A stretch of DNA of 64,000 nucleotides. Origin: Butyricicoccus_A sp963588905 (GTDB lineage: Bacteria; Bacillota; Clostridia; Oscillospirales; Butyricicoccaceae). Where the stretch lies: positions 1 through 64,000 of the forward strand of contig CAVAJF010000007.1 in the NCBI GenBank assembly GCA_963588905.1, given 5' to 3'. Shown here piece by piece: positions 1 through 8,317 of this stretch. The notes under the pieces were generated by a model. That model worked only from the letters and a program-made list of their open reading frames with translations, made no database searches and was not told where the DNA came from. The position numbers and the translations under genes were made by a program. Positions within the stretch are counted from its first letter, which is position 1; every line of letters begins with the position of its first letter.

Positions 1-54
1 TTACGCTGAAAATACTTGGCTGGCGACGGCCTGGGAAGATAGGTCGATGCCTAC
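1..54 (+). rRNA. 5S ribosomal RNA, 3' end (partial)
   Basis: The first 54 bases resemble the 3' half of a clostridial 5S rRNA, with the conserved loop-E/helix IV stretch ACTTGGCTGGCGACGGCC followed by GGGAAGATAGGTCG. The 5' part lies outside the window, so this is probably the end of an rRNA operon. The exact 3' end is estimated from where the terminator hairpin begins. It was recognised by eye; a covariance search would settle it. Confidence 0.8.
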
Positions 55-60
55 ACAGAT

Positions 61-91
61 AACCGGAATTCATTTTGGATTCCGGTTTTTT
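61..91 (+). terminator. Intrinsic terminator of the rRNA operon
   Basis: Inverted repeat AACCGGAAT / ATTCCGGTT with a 9-nt loop, followed directly by a T run. It lies just after the 5S rRNA and before the RBS of the next gene. Confidence 0.85.
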
Positions 92-115
92 GCTTCATAA
101 AAGGAGTGACAGATT

Positions 116-622
116 ATGTCAGAGACACAAAATTATTTTGAGACACGAACAGAATTGACGTTGGATGAATATAAACGTTTTGACACATGGATGCATAAAA
201 ATTTGACTGGTATGAATCGAATTTTTACCATCGCTAAGATTGTGTTGATTGCATTATGTGTTGTTCTGGCGATTTTCAGCTGGAATAAAGGTGATGTTGT
301 TCGTACAGTTGGCGAGTTGGTTCTTGCTGTACTGATTTTTCCTGTTTTTGCATTGGTACATACCATCTCTGCGCAGCGTACTTATCAGATGATTCATAAA
401 CAACAAGATGGAGCTGTACAGGTGTACCGCCTGTATGCCGATCATATCGAACAGGTGCGTGCGCAAGGAAATACGCAGATTGCCTATGATAAGCTGTATC
501 AGATTGCCGAGACAAAAACGAATTTTTATTTGATGCTTAGCAAGATGCAGGGCATTATCTTAGTAAAAAAGAATTGCGATGAGAAAACCGTCGCGTTTTT
601 ACATACACTTGTTCAGCAGTAA
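116..622 (+). CDS. YcxB-like membrane protein
   Basis: 168-residue protein with two hydrophobic segments at about residues 38-58 and 67-88, then a soluble C-terminal half. The C-terminal part (about 100-160) has the look of a YcxB-like domain: a mixed-charge region, then a segment predicting when to use an internal threshold value, ending in a hydrophobic strand. An RBS (AAGGAG) lies 9 bases upstream of the ATG. The gene stands alone between an rRNA terminator and a convergent proC. Function is not known; family assignment rests on general pattern only. Confidence 0.6.
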   Translation: MSETQNYFETRTELTLDEYKRFDTWMHKNLTGMNRIFTIAKIVLIALCVVLAIFSWNKGDVVRTVGELVLAVLIFPVFALVHTISAQRTYQMIHKQQDGAVQVYRLYADHIEQVRAQGNTQIAYDKLYQIAETKTNFYLMLSKMQGIILVKKNCDEKTVAFLHTLVQQ

Positions 623-623
623 A

Positions 624-673
624 GAAAAGAGCATGATACTCTGTTTTCCAATCAGAATATCATGCTCTTTTTT
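624..673. terminator. Bidirectional terminator
   Basis: Long inverted repeat around GAGCATGAT / ATCATGCTC with A-rich and T-rich flanks. It serves the YcxB-like gene on the plus strand and proC on the minus strand. Confidence 0.85.
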
Positions 674-675
674 GC

Positions 676-1485
676 TTATTTACTCATTTCCTGTGATTTT
701 TTTACGCAGGTATCAATCGCATCAATCACTGCTGCGCGCAAGCCGTTTGCTTCCAGCGAAGCAACTGCTTCAATGGTTGTACCGCCAGGAGAACAAACAT
801 TGTCTTTGAGTTCGCCTGGATGCATACCGGTTTCCAATACCATTTTTGCAGAACCGAGAACGGATTGTGCGGCAAAGGTATAAGCTTGTTTGCGTGGCAT
901 GCCGTGCAATACAGCGGCATCTGCCATCGCTTCAATGAATAGATATACATACGCCGGAGAAGATCCGCTGACACCGGTAACGGCGTCCATGAGTTTTTCA
1001 GGAACTTCTTCTGCTTTACCAAAGCTGTTGAGCATTGCCATAACGAGATTTCGATCTTCCGGTGTGATGTTGGCGTTAAAGCAGACAGCAGACATAGCTT
1101 CGCCAACCAGAGCGGGGGTATTGGGCATGACGCGGACAAGTTTGACAGGCTTGTCAAATCGCGCTTCATTTGCAGCAAGTGTCTGTCCGGCAGCAATCAT
1201 CACAACAATTGTCTCTGGCCGAATGACATCTCGGATTTCAGCAATTACCGTTTCGTAGAGATACGGTTTGACAGAGAGTACAAGAACATCAGCTTGCGAT
1301 GCCGCAGCTGTGTTGTCCTGCTGAAAGGTTTGGATGCCGAATTCTTCTTTTAATGCGTCGAGCTTTGGTGCAGATGGATTGCTTGCCAGAACACAATCTG
1401 GCTCAGCAAGACCAGATGAGAGAATGCCGCCAATCATGGCTTTTGCCATGTTTCCGGCACCAATAAATGCATAGCGTGTACTCAT
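676..1485 (-). CDS. proC: Pyrroline-5-carboxylate reductase
   Basis: 269-residue enzyme that reduces 1-pyrroline-5-carboxylate to proline with NAD(P)H, the last step of proline synthesis. The N-terminus carries the Rossmann motif IGAGNMAKAMIGG; the signature VMPNTPALVGE lies near the middle and the C-terminal dimer domain has the family's SPGGTTIEA segment. The start at 1485 was chosen because GGAGG lies just upstream; the frame stays open further 5' but that part overlaps the upstream gene and is not P5CR-like. It overlaps the upstream glycosyltransferase gene by 4 bases, so the two are probably co-translated. Confidence 0.95.
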   Translation of the reverse strand: MSTRYAFIGAGNMAKAMIGGILSSGLAEPDCVLASNPSAPKLDALKEEFGIQTFQQDNTAAASQADVLVLSVKPYLYETVIAEIRDVIRPETIVVMIAAGQTLAANEARFDKPVKLVRVMPNTPALVGEAMSAVCFNANITPEDRNLVMAMLNSFGKAEEVPEKLMDAVTGVSGSSPAYVYLFIEAMADAAVLHGMPRKQAYTFAAQSVLGSAKMVLETGMHPGELKDNVCSPGGTTIEAVASLEANGLRAAVIDAIDTCVKKSQEMSK

Positions 1486-2621
1486 ATAGATTCCTCCATG
1501 GTTTGAATGGTGTGTGCGATATGCCGACACAGATCCTGTGTAGCGTGTGGTTTTGCGATGGCTTGGATGCTTTCCAGTAAGCGATCGATTCGTCCCGGAC
1601 ACTGAAATAATAGGTGAATGGCATCGGAAATTTGCCATGTCTTGGTAATGTAAATTGCCGCCCCGTTGGCTTGCAAAAACTCTACATTGCGGTCTTCTAC
1701 GCCTGGGAGCGGATGAATCATCAACATCGGTAAGCCCTTTGCCAACGATTCACTGGTCGTGATTCCGCCGGGTTTGCTGAGCAGACAATCCGCGGCATCC
1801 ATGATTTCATCGACGTTGCTCACGTAGCCAAATACTTTCATGGTATTATGTGTCTGCAAAGCCTGGACTTTTTCAAAGAGCTTTTCATTTTTGCCGCAAA
1901 TCACAACGATTTGCACGTCAAAGGGGAGTTCTTCAATGGATGCAATATATTCCGGCAAATCACCAAAGCCCATGCCGCCGCTCATAAGTAAGATGGTCGG
2001 CAGTGTTTCATGCAAACCGAATTTTTTTCGCATTTCCAGCTTGTCATGTTTTGTTTGAAATTGTTTGCGAATAGGAATGCCGAATGGCAAAACGCGAGAA
2101 AAATCAATGCCGCGCCGAGAAAACTGCGGCTGTAAATATTCGCTGGGCGCAACGATATATTCAAAATATTCGACATCTTCCCAATAATTCTGCACGGTAA
2201 AATCTGTGATGATACCGTAGCAAGGACAGGTAATTGCACCATGTTCTTTGAGTAGATCTACAGCCTGCGCAGCATAGACCATGGTGCACACGATACAGTC
2301 TGGCGCATACGCATCAATGGCGTGTCGCAGACGCGAAGCGAGAAAGGCATCTGCCAAACGGGATGGCGTGTATTCGTTAAAATCCTTTTCATCCTGTCGC
2401 GTATACGCATTGGAAGCCATATCGTGAAAATGCGAAAGAGTTTTCATAGAGAGAAAATATCCACTCGCCGTTGCCTTTTTTAAGTGTGGACTGATGTATT
2501 CGTACATGTCCAAAATTTCGCAGGAAGCGTCTGGATATTGTGTGGTAAAGCAATCAGAAATCGCTCCGGCAACGGCATTATGCCCATTGCCCAATGGCGC
2601 GGTGATAATCAATAGTTTCAT
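1482..2621 (-). CDS. Diacylglycerol glucosyltransferase-like (MGDG synthase family)
   Basis: 379-residue GT-B glycosyltransferase. The N-terminus (ITAPLGNGHNAVAGAI) matches the MGDG synthase domain and the C-terminal half holds a GT28-type nucleotide-sugar site (LLMSGGMGFGDLPEY at about 210; SKPGGITTSESLAKGLP at about 283). Family members such as UgtP add a sugar to diacylglycerol at the inner face of the membrane, making glycolipids or a lipoteichoic-acid anchor; related enzymes make other glycans. It is the first gene of a two-gene unit with proC. The exact acceptor cannot be told from sequence. Confidence 0.85.
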   Translation of the reverse strand: MKLLIITAPLGNGHNAVAGAISDCFTTQYPDASCEILDMYEYISPHLKKATASGYFLSMKTLSHFHDMASNAYTRQDEKDFNEYTPSRLADAFLASRLRHAIDAYAPDCIVCTMVYAAQAVDLLKEHGAITCPCYGIITDFTVQNYWEDVEYFEYIVAPSEYLQPQFSRRGIDFSRVLPFGIPIRKQFQTKHDKLEMRKKFGLHETLPTILLMSGGMGFGDLPEYIASIEELPFDVQIVVICGKNEKLFEKVQALQTHNTMKVFGYVSNVDEIMDAADCLLSKPGGITTSESLAKGLPMLMIHPLPGVEDRNVEFLQANGAAIYITKTWQISDAIHLLFQCPGRIDRLLESIQAIAKPHATQDLCRHIAHTIQTMEESI

Positions 2622-2694
2622 AGCAGTCTCCCTGTATCCGTAAGTATTCTATCTATAAGTATACGGCAGAGAAAGAGAATTGCAAGTCAATGAA

Positions 2695-2738
2695 AGAAAA
2701 AAGAGACGTATCCCAACAAAGTTGAGATACGCCTCTTT
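2695..2738 (-). terminator. Terminator of the thiSFGH-tenI operon
   Basis: On the minus strand, a 17-bp imperfect stem (AAGAGGCGTATCTCAAC with TTGGGATACGTCTCTT) is followed by a T run. It lies directly after the last gene of the operon. Confidence 0.85.
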
Positions 2739-2750
2739 GCGTATACGGTA

Positions 2751-3332
2751 TTATACCATAAGTTTCATGGTCTGTGCAACATCGTTGCAGGTCATCAGAC
2801 CAGACATAATGCAGGCACCAGCTGCTCCTGTTTGCAGAACAGCAGGATAGCGTTCGGCGTTGATGCCACCGATGCCAAATACCGGCAGATTTGTTGCTTG
2901 ACAAACCGCACGCAAAAAAGATAATCCGCGCGGTGGAATGCCGGCTTTGCAATCGGTTGGAAACACATGTCCAGCCTGTACATAGGTCGCAGGGGTATCA
3001 GCGAGCTGGGCAGCTTCCTCCGGCGAGTGCAGAGACACGCCGACACGAGAAAAATCTGCGAGATCCTGTTTGTGCTGCATGAGCAGATGAAATGGCAAAT
3101 GAATGCCATCGCAGCCGATGCGCCGTGCCACAGCAATTTGTGAATTTACGTTGAGCGGAACATGATGTTTTTCGCAGATGCGCAGACAATCTCGCGCCAA
3201 TGCTTCATACTCGTGTTCCGATAAGTCTTTTTCACGCAAAACAATGGCATATGGATGTTGGGCGGCAATGCGGTCAAGCCGCTCCAAAAAATCGTCCGGA
3301 CATAGTAGCCGGTGTGTCACACAGATCAGCAT
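2751..3332 (-). CDS. tenI: TenI-like thiazole tautomerase (ThiE family)
   Basis: 193-residue TIM-barrel protein of the ThiE/TenI family. It has the TenI-type segments SLHSPEEAAQ and GHVFPTDCKAGIPPRG, which resemble Bacillus TenI, while the second family member in this window (35680-36339) looks like a true ThiE. TenI converts the thiazole tautomer made by ThiG into the aromatic carboxylate. Its place at the end of the thiS-F-G-H operon fits that role. The start codon shares one base with the thiH stop (TGATG), a sign of translational coupling. It is on the short side (193 against about 205 for TenI). A thiamine phosphate synthase role cannot be ruled out. Confidence 0.8.
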   Translation of the reverse strand: MLICVTHRLLCPDDFLERLDRIAAQHPYAIVLREKDLSEHEYEALARDCLRICEKHHVPLNVNSQIAVARRIGCDGIHLPFHLLMQHKQDLADFSRVGVSLHSPEEAAQLADTPATYVQAGHVFPTDCKAGIPPRGLSFLRAVCQATNLPVFGIGGINAERYPAVLQTGAAGACIMSGLMTCNDVAQTMKLMV

Positions 3333-4519
3333 CAGCCTGCATAAATGTAGTCGGAGAATACCGGCTGCAAGCCCTCATCAAGGATGGCCTGACGCACTTC
3401 ATCGACATCTCTGCCGTCCGAGATGATAAACTGCGGATCGCCCTTGGAATCCTCATCTTCGATGTGGTCGCCAATACCGGTCGAAACACCGGCAGAGATT
3501 TTTGTTGCAGCAATGTTAATGATACCGTTGCGATAACCGGCGCGTTCGCGGGTGGAAATGGTGATGCTGGCGAACGGCATAAACAGACGATATGCGCAGA
3601 TAATCTGGGTCAGCTGCGTCTCATGGACATCTTTCGGATTGATTTTATCATTGTTGATAATCGGGCGAAGTCGCGGACAAGAAAACGCGATTTCTGCATG
3701 AGGATACTTTTTCTGAATCAAATAAGCGTGCATACCAGTCGCAAATGCATCCTTGCGGAAGTCATCCAGACCGAGCAGAGCGGCGAAACCGACGCCGCGC
3801 ATACCGCCGATCAAAGCACGCTCCTGTGCATTGACACGATACGGGAAAATACGCTTGTGTCCGCCCAGATGCAGGGTCTCGTATTTGTCCGGGTTGTACG
3901 TCTCCTGAAAAACGGTGACGTAATCGACACCGCATTCATGCAGATGACGGTATTCATCGGAATTGAGTGGGTAAATCTCGACGCCAATGACCGTGAAATA
4001 TTTGCGGGCAATCTTACATGCTTCGCCGATGTACTCGACAGGAGACATGGTACGGCTTTCACCGGTCAGAATCAGAATTTCCTTCAGGCCGGATTCTGCG
4101 ATTGCTGCCATTTCCTTATCGACTTCTTCCATCGTGAGCTTGCCGCGGCGAATCTTGTTGTGGCAGTTAAAGCCGCAGTAAATGCAGTAGTTTTCGCAGT
4201 AATTGGCGATGTAACACGGCGTAAACATCATGACAGAATTGCCAAAGTGCTTGCGTGTTTCCTGTTGGGCGCGCTTTGCCATCTGCTCGACATATGGCTG
4301 TGCTGCCGGAGAGAGCAGCGCGGCAAAATCCTCCGGAGTCAGAACGTCTTTGGACAGGGCGCGGATGACATCAGCAGCAGTGTATTTGGTTTCATCATAG
4401 CCTTCACGGGCTTCGAGTACCTGCTCCATGATATTGCCCGGCACAATTTCCATGCCCGGCTGATATTCCATGTGATTGGTCTCGCGTGTGATATATTTTG
4501 CGTTGATAACTTCACTCAT
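3332..4519 (-). CDS. thiH: 2-iminoacetate synthase
   Basis: 395-residue radical SAM enzyme that cleaves tyrosine to dehydroglycine (2-iminoacetate) and p-cresol, giving the glycine unit of the thiamine thiazole in anaerobes. The cluster motif is CENYCIYCGF at about residues 109-118, followed by the typical ILILTGES segment. The C-terminal BATS-like domain is present and the length is normal for the family. An RBS (GGAGG) lies upstream of the ATG at 4519. It is 12 bases from thiG and fused to the tenI start by a shared base. Confidence 0.95.
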   Translation of the reverse strand: MSEVINAKYITRETNHMEYQPGMEIVPGNIMEQVLEAREGYDETKYTAADVIRALSKDVLTPEDFAALLSPAAQPYVEQMAKRAQQETRKHFGNSVMMFTPCYIANYCENYCIYCGFNCHNKIRRGKLTMEEVDKEMAAIAESGLKEILILTGESRTMSPVEYIGEACKIARKYFTVIGVEIYPLNSDEYRHLHECGVDYVTVFQETYNPDKYETLHLGGHKRIFPYRVNAQERALIGGMRGVGFAALLGLDDFRKDAFATGMHAYLIQKKYPHAEIAFSCPRLRPIINNDKINPKDVHETQLTQIICAYRLFMPFASITISTRERAGYRNGIINIAATKISAGVSTGIGDHIEDEDSKGDPQFIISDGRDVDEVRQAILDEGLQPVFSDYIYAG

Positions 4520-4531
4520 GTCTGTTCCTCC

Positions 4532-5296
4532 TTAGTCTGCCAAGAAACCGGTCAGCGGGGAAGAAGCAGAGGCTTTTTCGAGAATACGACCCATGCCGAA
4601 CAGATAAGCGGTACGACCTGCCTCAATAGCCTGCTTAAATGCGCCAGCCATAGCCGGAATATCACCGGCGGTTGCAATCGCCGTGTTGGACATGACAGCG
4701 GCACAGCCCATTTCCATTGCCTCACATGCCTGACTCGGCTTGCCGATGCCGGCATCGACAATGATTGGCAGATCAATTTCGTCTACCAGAATCTGAATAA
4801 ATTCCTTGGTGACCAGTCCCTTGTTGGTACCGATTGGTGCGCCGAGCGGCATGACAGCAGCGGCACCTGCATTGACGAGATCACGCGCTGCATTCAGATC
4901 CGGGTACATATACGGCAGAACGACAAAGCCTTCCTTTGCCAGAATTTCGGTTGCCTTGATGGTCTCATAGTTGTCTGGCAGCAGATACTTGGATTCGTGA
5001 ATACATTCGATTTTAATGAAATTGCCGCAGCCGACTTCACGAGCCAGACGCGCAATGCGGACAGCCTCTTCGGCGTTGCGGGCACCAGAGGTGTTCGGCA
5101 ACAGCGTTACGCCTTCCGGAATATAATCCAAAATGTTGTCAATGCTGCCAAGGGTTGCGCGGCGCAGTGCCAGCGTGACAATCTGCGCACCTGCGTATTC
5201 TACAGCAGCCTTGATGAGATCCAGAGAATATTTGCCGGAACCGAGAATAAAGCGGGATGTAAATTCGTGTCCGCCGAGGGTAAATGTATCAGCCAT
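4532..5296 (-). CDS. thiG: Thiazole synthase
   Basis: 254-residue (beta-alpha)8 enzyme joining 1-deoxyxylulose 5-phosphate, dehydroglycine and the ThiS thiocarboxylate into the thiazole phosphate. Family marks are the N-terminal GGHEFTSRFILGSGKY, the LPNTSGARNAEEAVRIARLA segment and VMPLGAPIGTNKG, followed by IIVDAGIGKPSQA. The start has a good RBS and the length is as expected. It sits between thiF and thiH in the riboswitch-controlled operon. Confidence 0.97.
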   Translation of the reverse strand: MADTFTLGGHEFTSRFILGSGKYSLDLIKAAVEYAGAQIVTLALRRATLGSIDNILDYIPEGVTLLPNTSGARNAEEAVRIARLAREVGCGNFIKIECIHESKYLLPDNYETIKATEILAKEGFVVLPYMYPDLNAARDLVNAGAAAVMPLGAPIGTNKGLVTKEFIQILVDEIDLPIIVDAGIGKPSQACEAMEMGCAAVMSNTAIATAGDIPAMAGAFKQAIEAGRTAYLFGMGRILEKASASSPLTGFLAD

Positions 5297-5348
5297 GATG
5301 AAAAGTTCTCCTTTGTTTCGATGAAAAATATAAAAAAGTCAATAAAAA

Positions 5349-6158
5349 TTACGGTTCTTCGATGCCGAGCAGCAAGCGAAGCACCATGTTTGCCTCGTGT
5401 CCGGCGCAGACGGTAACGCGCGGGGACATCAGGCCAACGCCGTTTGCGGCAGCGGTTTCTCCATCGCCGCAGACGTAGAGTCGAGACATACGTTTGCGTG
5501 TGACGATGGAATTGGACGAGCCGTATCCTGCCATGCCGGAACCGGAAACGATGCGAATGGTTTCGGATTCACTGAGCAGGGTAGAGACAAGCTCTGCTTT
5601 GCAGACCGGGTTGTCAAATGCTTCGCACACGACATCACAATCCGCAAATAACTCCATGGCATTGTCCGCTGTGATGCGGACGGTATGCGTCTCAACAGAG
5701 ATAAACGGATTGATTTGATGAATGAGGGAAGCGGTTGCTTCGGTTTTGTACTGGCCGAGATGCGAGACAAAATAATTTTGACGGTTGAGATTGCTTGGTT
5801 CAACGACATCAAAATCTGCGAGCACCAACTGTCCCACACCGGTTCGGGCGAGCATGGCGGCGATATTGGAGCCGAGTCCGCCGAGACCGGCGATGCCGAC
5901 GCGAGCGCGGCGCACGGTTTCATGCACTTGGGGAGAATGCCGTGCTGCCATCATATGCTCCAGTACATCGCGCGGCGGCAAAACGCCCTTTTCGATCAGG
6001 GTGATGCTGTCGCCGTCCTCTAAGATACAATCTTCATTGGTTTGAAACCCATTTCGGATGGTGACAGAGGCAGTTGGCTGCAATTGCTTTGCCGCCTGCT
6101 GCAGGCCGGTGCCGTCGGGCAGCTGTACGGATTTTCCATTGCAGATAATCTGAATCAT
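5349..6158 (-). CDS. thiF: ThiS adenylyltransferase with N-terminal ThiS-like domain
   Basis: 269-residue E1-like enzyme that adenylates the C-terminus of ThiS. Residues 1-65 look like a ubiquitin-like ThiS domain but end in KGV and not in Gly-Gly, so this part cannot itself carry sulfur. The catalytic part has the nucleotide loop GIAGLGGLGSNIAAML and the E1 signature DFDVVEPSNLNRQ, and lacks zinc Cys pairs, as in the clostridial ThiF family. The ATG at 6158 lies just 2 bases after the thiS stop. The frame is open further upstream but that part overlaps thiS. Confidence 0.93.
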   Translation of the reverse strand: MIQIICNGKSVQLPDGTGLQQAAKQLQPTASVTIRNGFQTNEDCILEDGDSITLIEKGVLPPRDVLEHMMAARHSPQVHETVRRARVGIAGLGGLGSNIAAMLARTGVGQLVLADFDVVEPSNLNRQNYFVSHLGQYKTEATASLIHQINPFISVETHTVRITADNAMELFADCDVVCEAFDNPVCKAELVSTLLSESETIRIVSGSGMAGYGSSNSIVTRKRMSRLYVCGDGETAAANGVGLMSPRVTVCAGHEANMVLRLLLGIEEP

Positions 6159-6160
6159 GA

Positions 6161-6355
6161 TTAGCCGCCTCCTACAAAGCAGACGATTTCTACCGCGTCT
6201 GCATCGTGCAGCGCAAAGGTATCGTACTGTGCTTTCGGAACAATGGCGCCGTTTACTTCTACCGCAATACGGGTGAGCGGATAGCCCTGCTGTTCCAGAA
6301 GGGTATGAACAGTCATGCCTTCGGTCGCAGGAACCGCATTTCCGTTTACTTTCAT
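6161..6355 (-). CDS. thiS: Sulfur carrier protein ThiS
   Basis: 64-residue ubiquitin-like sulfur carrier ending in FVGGG, so the diglycine end needed for thiocarboxylate formation is present. The inner motif RIAVEVNGAIVPK is typical. The ATG at 6355 has a strong AGGAGG 8 bases upstream. It is the first gene of the operon, directly after the riboswitch and its terminator. Confidence 0.95.
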   Translation of the reverse strand: MKVNGNAVPATEGMTVHTLLEQQGYPLTRIAVEVNGAIVPKAQYDTFALHDADAVEIVCFVGGG

Positions 6356-6390
6356 CGGGTATTTCCTCCTTTTGATGCAAGATAGACATG

Positions 6391-6424
6391 AAAAAAGACC
6401 ATCGACTTTGGAAGTCGTGGTCTT
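6391..6424 (-). terminator. Riboswitch-controlled terminator
   Basis: On the minus strand, AAGACCACGACTT / AAGTCGATGGTCTT is followed by a T run. It lies between the TPP aptamer and thiS, so it is the likely expression platform: TPP binding favours termination. Confidence 0.85.
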
Positions 6425-6459
6425 ACTTGGGTTTATCTTGTTCAAAACTAGCAAATAAC

Positions 6460-6556
6460 CTCGAAACTCCCTACGTCGGTACTAACCGGACAGGTTCAAT
6501 GAGTAAGGAGGCAATATCTCCACTCTCAACCGCTTCGCGCGGGTCCCCAGTTCGAA
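6460..6556 (-). promoter_or_regulatory. TPP riboswitch (THI element)
   Basis: The minus strand shows the conserved aptamer parts in order: GGGGACCC, TTGAGAGTGGAG (the GAGA core), TTGAACCTGTCCGG and CGTAGGGAG, closed by a P1 helix made of CGAACT and AGTTTCG with one bulge. It sits between a consensus promoter and the thi operon, so thiamine pyrophosphate should switch off thiS-F-G-H-tenI. Confidence 0.95.
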
Positions 6557-6584
6557 CAAAGTCTTCAATTGTCTTTTCGTGAGC

Positions 6585-6613
6585 ATTATACGACAGAGAA
6601 AACAGCTTGTCAA
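6585..6613 (-). promoter_or_regulatory. Promoter of the thi operon
   Basis: Minus-strand TTGACA, 17-bp spacer, TATAAT: a perfect sigma-A promoter. The start point would fall about 20 bases before the riboswitch. Confidence 0.85.
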
Positions 6614-6655
6614 TCATTTTTTTCATAGCGGTTCACAAAAGCGCGCAAACATCGG

Positions 6656-6684
6656 TTGACGGATATGCGCAAAAATGCTAAACT
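6656..6684 (+). promoter_or_regulatory. Promoter of the LacX-like gene
   Basis: TTGACG, 17-bp spacer, TAAACT; about 40 bases before the start codon. It diverges from the thi promoter. Confidence 0.6.
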
Positions 6685-6726
6685 GAACCTAGGAAACCGT
6701 GTGTTTTTTGTGGAAAAGGAGAGAAT

Positions 6727-7611
6727 ATGACGTACACAATCGAAAATGAAAAATTTTCTGTCACCATAGATAGCAAGGGCGCAGAGCTGTGCTCTATGCG
6801 CTCGAAGCAGACGGGTACCGAGTATGTCTGGCAGGCAGAGCCGAGCATCTGGGCACGCCATGCACCGGTGCTGTTTCCGATTATTGGACGACTGAAGGAC
6901 AAGACCTATTCTGTCGGCGGAAAAAGCTATCAAATCACCCAGCACGGATTTGGCAGAGATTTGGAATTTGCCTGCACAGAGCAGACAGACACCAGCATCG
7001 CCTTGACGCTGACGCCGAACGAATATACCAAACCGATGTATCCGTTTGATTTTGCGTTTACCGTGCGGTATACGCTGGAAGGAAATACCCTGAAAAAACA
7101 GCACATCACGACCAATCACGGCGATACGGACATGTACTATGAAGTCGGCGGCCATGATGCGTACAACGTGGCCTTAGAACCCGATGAAACCATGGAAGAC
7201 TATTACGTGGATTTTGGCTCCGGCGATGCCATTTATCCGCTCATCAATGATGAAAAACTGATGATTACCAAGGACAAGCGCACCGTGCCGCTGGAAGACG
7301 GCAAGCTGTTTTTGTCCGGCGAATTGTTCAAATTAGATGCTCTGATTTTGGACGACTGCCAGCCGAGAACCGTCAGCATTCGCAGCAAAAAATCCAAACA
7401 TGTCATTTGTATGACATTTGAGGATTTTCCATATTTAGGCATTTGGAGCAAGTACACGGGAGCGGATACAAATTATGTTTGTATCGAGCCGTGGAGCACT
7501 CTGCCGGATGCAAATTATCTGGATCATGCACTGGAAAATAAGATTGGTGTGCGAAAGCTCGCACCAAAGAGCAGTGAAACACTGACGTTTGCAACAATGA
7601 TTGAGGAATAA
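6727..7611 (+). CDS. LacX-like aldose 1-epimerase family protein
   Basis: 294-residue galactose-mutarotase-fold protein. The N-terminal KGAELCSM and WQAEPSIWARHAPVLFPIIG segments are typical of the LacX branch, as is the central HGFGRD with its conserved His. Members of the wider family interconvert alpha and beta forms of sugars or sugar phosphates; the substrate of the LacX branch is not established. The RBS is AAGGAGAG, 6 bases before the ATG. It is a single-gene unit with its own promoter. Confidence 0.85.
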   Translation: MTYTIENEKFSVTIDSKGAELCSMRSKQTGTEYVWQAEPSIWARHAPVLFPIIGRLKDKTYSVGGKSYQITQHGFGRDLEFACTEQTDTSIALTLTPNEYTKPMYPFDFAFTVRYTLEGNTLKKQHITTNHGDTDMYYEVGGHDAYNVALEPDETMEDYYVDFGSGDAIYPLINDEKLMITKDKRTVPLEDGKLFLSGELFKLDALILDDCQPRTVSIRSKKSKHVICMTFEDFPYLGIWSKYTGADTNYVCIEPWSTLPDANYLDHALENKIGVRKLAPKSSETLTFATMIEE

Positions 7612-7641
7612 AAAGCAGAAGCTGCGCGGGCAGCTTCTGCT
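7608..7641 (-). terminator. Terminator of the PEBP gene
   Basis: Perfect 12-bp stem AGCAGAAGCTGC / GCAGCTTCTGCT. On the minus strand it is followed by TTTTATT, so it ends the PEBP gene; on the plus strand the tail is not T-rich. Confidence 0.8.
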
Positions 7642-7658
7642 GGCAAAATCAAAAGGGT

Positions 7659-8159
7659 TTACTTGGCGCGATACATCGCGGACAGGCGGGTGTGTGACAG
7701 CACATGGCCGCGCAGACCGTGAATCAGCTCGTTGAGATAGAATCCCGGTTTCAGGTTCAGCTTGCAGTCCAGCGCATAGACGGACAGATCGTACTGATGA
7801 TCTTTGTCCGGAGGTGCCATGCCGCCGTAGCGCGATGCCTCTTCGATGGATTCATCGGATGCCACACTGTGGAAGCTGGTGCAGCCCTGAATCAAAGAGG
7901 GGTCGTGTCGGCTCGCGTCCTCCGGCAGCTCTGTGACGGTCAAATCACACAGTGCCCAGTGAATCCATGTAAAGCCGCACACCGGAATAGAATCTAAATC
8001 GTCCAGCACAACGGCAAAGCTGACAGTACCTTCCGGTGCGTCCTCGATTTTAAACGGAATCGAGCGCAGCGGCGTTCCTTCTGCGGAAAGCTCCGTGCCG
8101 AATTTGCCAAAGCGATCCTCCCAGTAGCCATTTGCGATACCCGTACTTGTTACTTTCAT
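7659..8159 (-). CDS. YbhB/YbcL family (PEBP-like) protein
   Basis: 166-residue protein of the phosphatidylethanolamine-binding family. The FAVVLDD and FTWIHWALCDL segments and the late YDLSVYALDCKLNL stretch match the bacterial YbhB/YbcL group. The bacterial role is unclear; eukaryotic relatives bind phospholipids and inhibit kinases. The start has a strong AGGAGG. No operon partner. Confidence 0.85.
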   Translation of the reverse strand: MKVTSTGIANGYWEDRFGKFGTELSAEGTPLRSIPFKIEDAPEGTVSFAVVLDDLDSIPVCGFTWIHWALCDLTVTELPEDASRHDPSLIQGCTSFHSVASDESIEEASRYGGMAPPDKDHQYDLSVYALDCKLNLKPGFYLNELIHGLRGHVLSHTRLSAMYRAK

Positions 8160-8253
8160 AGGAAAATACCTCCTGTTCCTTGGGTTTCGGTTTTATTATA
8201 CCAGCATTCCAGGCTGGCTGTAAACAAATCTTATGGGAATAAGGGAAAAATGC

Positions 8254-8282
8254 TTGTATTTTCTCCTTCGATTGAGTATAAT
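8254..8282 (+). promoter_or_regulatory. Promoter of the yajC-scfA unit
   Basis: TTGTAT, 17-bp spacer, TATAAT, 35 bases before the yajC start codon. Confidence 0.7.
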
Positions 8283-8317
8283 TGTAGTATTGTATTTCGA
8301 TGGGAGGTGTAAATCCT

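Noticed and set aside
3200..5416. Plus-strand open frame of 738 codons across the thi operon
   Set aside because: It is antisense to thiE-family, thiH and thiG genes, which show full family motifs; its translation is rich in odd Cys/His runs and matches nothing.
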